Shown piece after piece: positions 52,122 through 55,007 of a stretch of 55,007 nucleotides of DNA (positions are counted from its first letter, which is position 1; each line of letters opens with the position of its first letter). The position numbers and the translations under genes are program-made. Location: assembly GCA_025966315.1 (NCBI GenBank), contig JAOPUZ010000056.1, forward strand, positions 1 through 55,007, given 5' to 3'. Under the pieces are notes generated by a model. That model had not been told where the DNA came from, made no database searches, and saw only the letters and a list, made by a program, of their open reading frames with translations. The stretch is from Frankiales bacterium. Lineage in GTDB: Bacteria > Actinomycetota > Actinomycetes > Mycobacteriales > Jatrophihabitantaceae.

Positions 52122-52849
52122 TGCCGGAACGGAACGAACCGCCCGAGGAGCCGGTCGCCGAGCTGGCCGAACCGGCCGCGGAACGGTTCGGTGGCCTGAC
52201 CCTCGGCGTCTTCGTGGTCGCGCTCATTGCGGGCGCGCTGTTTATTGCGCTGCTGGTGCTGGTCGATCGCTCGACGCCGGAAGTGCTGCGGCTGGACCGC
52301 AACATCGCGAACCGGATGCATCGCATAGCGCTGTCGGATCCGGCCTTCACCCGCGCGATGCAGGTGATCAGCAACCTGGGCTCGACACTGGCTTGGTGGA
52401 TCATCCTGGTGCCGGTGGTGGCCTGGCTCGCCTACCGCCGGGCCGCGCGGCTGGCCATCTTTGTGGTCGTGACCGTGGCCGGCAGCTCGATTCTGAACGG
52501 GCTGGTCAAGTTCGTGGTGGGCCGTGCTCGCCCCCATCTCGACGATCCGGTCGCGGTCGCGGCGGGCAAGTCGTTCCCGAGCGGGCACAGCCAGGCGGCC
52601 ATCGTCGGCTACGGATTGTTGCTGGTCGTGTTCCTGCCGATCGTCGCGCCCCGGTGGCGCCGGTGGCTGGTCGCCTTCGCCGTGCTGGCGGTACTGGCGA
52701 TCGGATTTTCCCGAATTGCCCTTGGCGTGCATTATCTCTCGGACGTGATCGGGGCGTACCTGATCGGCGCGGTCTGGTTGATCGGCATGATCACTGCCCT
52801 GCGCCTATGGCGTCAAAGCGATTATCGGCTCGGTCGCGGTGCCCCGTAG
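52121..52849 (+). CDS. PAP2-family membrane phosphatase, second copy
   Basis: 242 residues from an ATG overlapping the kinase stop (TGATG). An acidic cytoplasmic start (MPERNEPPEEPVAELAEPAAE) precedes about six helices. PAP2 motifs: KFVVGRARPHL (full KxxxxxxRP), SFPSGHS and SRIALGVHYLSD. Unlike the first copy, the first motif retains the Lys. The two copies are only moderately alike, so they are probably specialised rather than a recent duplication. Confidence 0.88.
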   Translation: MPERNEPPEEPVAELAEPAAERFGGLTLGVFVVALIAGALFIALLVLVDRSTPEVLRLDRNIANRMHRIALSDPAFTRAMQVISNLGSTLAWWIILVPVVAWLAYRRAARLAIFVVVTVAGSSILNGLVKFVVGRARPHLDDPVAVAAGKSFPSGHSQAAIVGYGLLLVVFLPIVAPRWRRWLVAFAVLAVLAIGFSRIALGVHYLSDVIGAYLIGAVWLIGMITALRLWRQSDYRLGRGAP

Positions 52850-52859
52850 ACTGCTGCCA

Positions 52860-52948
52860 GACCCCTCGCGTGGCGCTCATCCTGTGAACCTCCCCAGGGC
52901 CGGAAGGCAGCAAGGATAAGCAGGCTCTGGCGGGTGCGCGGGGGGTCC
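52860..52948 (+). ncRNA. ffs: Signal recognition particle RNA (small bacterial 4.5S type)
   Basis: A long hairpin begins GACCCCTCGCG and closes with GCGCGGGGGGTC. The apical domain carries the conserved CCAGGGCCGGAAGGCAGCAA with GGAA-type tetraloop and asymmetric AGCA loop that binds Ffh. Ends are estimated to within a few bases. TAGACT at 52847-52852, overlapping the upstream stop codon, could be its -10 element. Its position upstream of the dnaX region fits actinobacterial gene order. Confidence 0.92.
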
Positions 52949-53025
52949 TTTCCCTTTTCTGAATCTGGTCTTTGCGGATCCGATTTCGTCGTTTCAATGA
53001 GTCGTGGATCGCGGAAGGCCCGAGC

Positions 53026-53502
53026 ATGAACAGCATGGACTCTGTTCCTCATCCGCCCCTGACCCCGGTCGGCGCGAGCAGCCCCGCGGGCAGCCCATGG
53101 CGCCCGGACCCCGAAGACATGGGCATGCAACCCCACCCCGAAGGTGGCTGGTACCGCGAGACCTGGCGGCATTCGTCCGTGACGTCGACCGACCGTGGCG
53201 AGCGGCGGCTGGCCACCTGTGTTGCGTTCCTGCTGCTGCCCGGTGAGCGGTCGAGCTGGCATCGGGTCGCCTCGGAGGAGCTATGGCTTTGGCAGGGCGG
53301 CGGCCCACTGTTGTTGACGGTCGGCGGCTTCGATGATTCGCCGCTGCCGGGCTTCTGCTGTGAACTGAGCGTCGGGGGTCAGTACCTGGTGCGGGCGGAC
53401 GAGTGGCAGACCGCGGAGCCCGCCACCGACGACTCCGTACTGGTGGCCTGCGTGGTATCGCCGGGCTTCGAGTTCGCCGACTTCACGTTGGTTGGGGACT
53501 AG
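53026..53502 (+). CDS. DUF985/cupin_5 family protein
   Basis: 158 residues from an ATG with GGAAGG upstream. After a disordered, Pro-rich start, the cupin core shows PHPEGGWYRETWR (near the N-terminus of the domain), LLLPGERSSWHRVASEELWLW and GGQYLVRADEWQTAEPA, with VVSPGFEFADFTL at the end. The family binds small ligands in a beta barrel; its function is unknown. It is monocistronic, convergent with the phosphatase gene. Confidence 0.87.
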   Translation: MNSMDSVPHPPLTPVGASSPAGSPWRPDPEDMGMQPHPEGGWYRETWRHSSVTSTDRGERRLATCVAFLLLPGERSSWHRVASEELWLWQGGGPLLLTVGGFDDSPLPGFCCELSVGGQYLVRADEWQTAEPATDDSVLVACVVSPGFEFADFTLVGD

Positions 53503-53516
53503 CCCAGGACTAGCAC

Positions 53517-54056
53517 TCAGCGATTAGCCGGCCGGCCCAACCGCGTCCGGATCTCGGCGATCAGCCCAGTGCAGGCCCGTTCGATCTGGACCAGCACAGT
53601 ACGGAATCCGTCCGCCTCGTCGTAGTACGGATCGGGCACGTCGAGCTCGCCGGCCTGGACCGCAATCGGGTCGAAGGACCGGAGCAGCCGGATCGACTCG
53701 GTGGCCGCGCGGGGATCCGGGGCGGCGGCCGCAAGTTCCAGCAGGTGACGCTGGTGGCCGGAATCCAGCGCAATAACTAGGTCCCGGTGGCCGAAGTTGC
53801 CCGGCTGAAACTGTCTGGCCCGGTGCACTAGGGGGCTGTATCGACCGGTCACGAGGCTGGCGCGGGACCGCCGATCCATGTCCTGGCCGACATGCCAGTC
53901 ACCGGTGCCGGCGCTGTCGACAGCGACCCGCTCGGCCAGGCCGTGCTCGGCCAGCAGTTGCTTCAAGACCACCTCGGCGGCTGGTGATCGGCAAATGTTT
54001 CCGGAGCAGACGAAGCAGACCCGCAGTTCTGGCTCCGTGGCCGGGCTGCTTTTCAC
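53517..54056 (-). CDS. Low-molecular-weight protein-tyrosine phosphatase
   Basis: 179 residues from a GTG. The catalytic loop FVCSGNICRSP contains the Cys-x5-Arg-Ser signature, and the general acid lies in DVPDPYYDE near the C-terminus. Length and layout are standard. The start overlaps the dnaX stop (GTGA at 54053-54056), so it follows dnaX in one transcript. It acts on phosphotyrosine proteins or arsenate-like substrates; the target is unknown. Confidence 0.9.
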   Translation of the reverse strand: MKSSPATEPELRVCFVCSGNICRSPAAEVVLKQLLAEHGLAERVAVDSAGTGDWHVGQDMDRRSRASLVTGRYSPLVHRARQFQPGNFGHRDLVIALDSGHQRHLLELAAAAPDPRAATESIRLLRSFDPIAVQAGELDVPDPYYDEADGFRTVLVQIERACTGLIAEIRTRLGRPANR

Positions 54057-55007
54057 CCGTCGATCCGACGCGCACCCAGGCTGTTCTGCAGGAGCTCGAT
54101 GGCAAGGGCCTCGGGATCGTTCGGACCGCCCGCTTTGCCGTCGACCGCGTCGGTGTCCTCGTCCACGCCGTCGTCCTCCCGGCTCGGCGCGGTCGGCGCG
54201 CTGGACGCCGGCCGGCTGGCGGCGCTGCGGGCGGCCGCGCTTCGGGCACTCGGCCCGGCCGGCTCGTCGTCCGGTGGCTCGGGAAGCGATTCGCTCACCC
54301 GCTCCGGGGGCGTGCCATCGACCCGCACCTCGATCTGCCAGCCGCCACCAACGATCGCGGCCAGCGATTCGCGCAGCACGGACAGGTTGCTGTCGTCGGA
54401 GATCATCTTCGCGATCGCCGCCGAGCTGGCGCTGAGCACGATCAGTGTCCCGACGACATCGGCAATCGCGGCGTTGTCGAGCAGGGCGCGGGTGCGACGG
54501 CTGCGGCCACGAACCTGGTCCAGTACCTCGGGCCAGACGCGTCGCAGGCTGGCTGGATCGGGTCCGACCGCCGGGGTTGACGGGATGACCGCCGGCGACT
54601 CGGCCGGGCGCGCCGGTTTTGTCGGGCCGGCCGGATCGCTCTGGTCGGCCGGTTCTCTCGGGCTGGCTGGGCTGCTCGGGCCGGTTGAGCTGCTCGGCCC
54701 GGCTGGGTCGCTGGGGCCGGCTGGGTCGCTCGTCCCCGGCGCAGCCCGACGAGCCGCGTTTTCCGGCGCGGGAGTCGCGTCGTCGGTAGCCGGGGCAGCG
54801 ACGGATGGTGCTGCCGGTCGCGCAGCGGCTGCGACGGGTTTGCGCTCGGCCGCCGCATTGGGAACCGTCGCGTCGAGGACGGGGGCGCCCGCCACCGGCA
54901 CCTTCTCACCCGCCGCGCTCAAGGCGGCCGCCTTCTCACCGGCCGCGCTCCCACCGGCCGCGCTCCCACCGGCCGCGCTCCCACCGGCCGCGCTCCCACC
55001 GGCCGCG
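54053..55007 (-). CDS. dnaX: DNA polymerase III gamma/tau subunit, C-terminal part (cut by window edge)
   Basis: The frame enters from the right edge and ends at 54053, giving at least 318 residues. It begins with Ala/Gly/Pro-rich repeats (GGSAA units), a long Pro/Ser/Thr linker, then a tau-like C-terminal domain: LRRVWPEVLDQVRGRSRRTRALLD, LIVLSASSAAIAKMISDDSN and the beta strand GGGWQIEVRV. This is the usual plan after the ATPase core in actinobacterial DnaX. The C-terminal 100 residues are Asp/Glu/Ala-rich. The AAA core lies outside the window, so the call rests on this C-terminal pattern and on gene order near ffs. Confidence 0.75.
   Translation of the reverse strand, partial: AAGGSAAGGSAAGGSAAGGSAAGEKAAALSAAGEKVPVAGAPVLDATVPNAAAERKPVAAAARPAAPSVAAPATDDATPAPENAARRAAPGTSDPAGPSDPAGPSSSTGPSSPASPREPADQSDPAGPTKPARPAESPAVIPSTPAVGPDPASLRRVWPEVLDQVRGRSRRTRALLDNAAIADVVGTLIVLSASSAAIAKMISDDSNLSVLRESLAAIVGGGWQIEVRVDGTPPERVSESLPEPPDDEPAGPSARSAAARSAASRPASSAPTAPSREDDGVDEDTDAVDGKAGGPNDPEALAIELLQNSLGARRIDG
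54941..55007 (-). repeat. 15-bp tandem repeats at the window edge
   Basis: The unit GGCCGCGCTCCCACC repeats four times exactly (54941-55000) and continues into the edge. In the leftward frame it codes (GGSAA)n in the dnaX linker. The total copy number is unknown. Confidence 0.9.

Noticed and set aside
51124-52404. Leftward 426-residue frame opposite the lipid kinase operon
   Set aside because: Shadow of the kinase and PAP2 genes, low complexity.

Overview
The window is a high-GC (about 65-70%) chromosomal segment of an actinobacterium. The evidence is strong GC3 bias, many GTG starts, ATGA/GTGA gene overlaps, a Tad/Flp pilus operon, SARP/BTAD proteins, a fused pcaL, WXG100 genes, and a housekeeping block containing ffs and dnaX. 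The exact order cannot be fixed from sequence alone; a Frankineae-like or Nakamurella-like lineage would fit. No insertion sequence, prophage or CRISPR array was recognised.

Region 1 (1-11.7 kb): a membrane protein cut by the left edge, a YbjN/chaperone-like gene divergent from a zinc-ribbon SDR enzyme, a leftward FAD oxidase-pcaL-pcaI-pcaJ operon (last steps of the beta-ketoadipate pathway), and a very large SARP-type regulator with two BTAD modules, an AAA ATPase and TPRs. Region 2 (11.9-22.8 kb): tRNA-Phe, cbiX, tRNA-Asp and tRNA-Glu, a KimA-like permease fused to an OB-fold, an asparaginase, tyrA, two deaminase-associated paralogues followed by tadA, tRNA-Ser(CGA), a monooxygenase-fold protein, a methyltransferase and an ABC-F ATPase. 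A lower-GC scar (about 22.85-23.74 kb) carries a broken TlpA-like thioredoxin gene.

Region 3 (23.7-35.1 kb, all leftward): a twelve-gene Tad/Flp pilus operon. In transcription order it encodes a lipoprotein, a secreted protein, CpaB/RcpC, a CpaE-like protein, the CpaF/TadA ATPase, TadB, TadC, the Flp pilin, three TadE/TadG-type pseudopilins and a 1069-residue membrane protein with LysM and BTAD-like regions.

Region 4 (35.5-46.5 kb, all rightward): a type VII secretion-like locus diverging from the Tad operon across a 413-bp gap. It encodes an FHA-FtsK ATPase of EssC/EccC type, a pseudokinase-like protein with a C-terminal membrane helix, two WXG100-size proteins, an unknown protein, a 481-residue WXG-type putative substrate and four unknown genes, two of them paralogues. 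No EccB, EccD, EccE or mycosin is in the window. The FHA-FtsK plus pseudokinase-TM pair is closer to the Firmicute T7SSb core (EssC + EssB/YukC) than to mycobacterial ESX. This is the most interesting part of the window.

Region 5 (46.5-55.0 kb): a LysR/EamA divergent pair, a SpoU-type rRNA/tRNA methyltransferase, tRNA-Ser(GGA), a PAP2-diacylglycerol kinase-PAP2 operon, the SRP RNA, a DUF985 cupin, a low-molecular-weight tyrosine phosphatase, and the C-terminal part of dnaX cut by the right edge.
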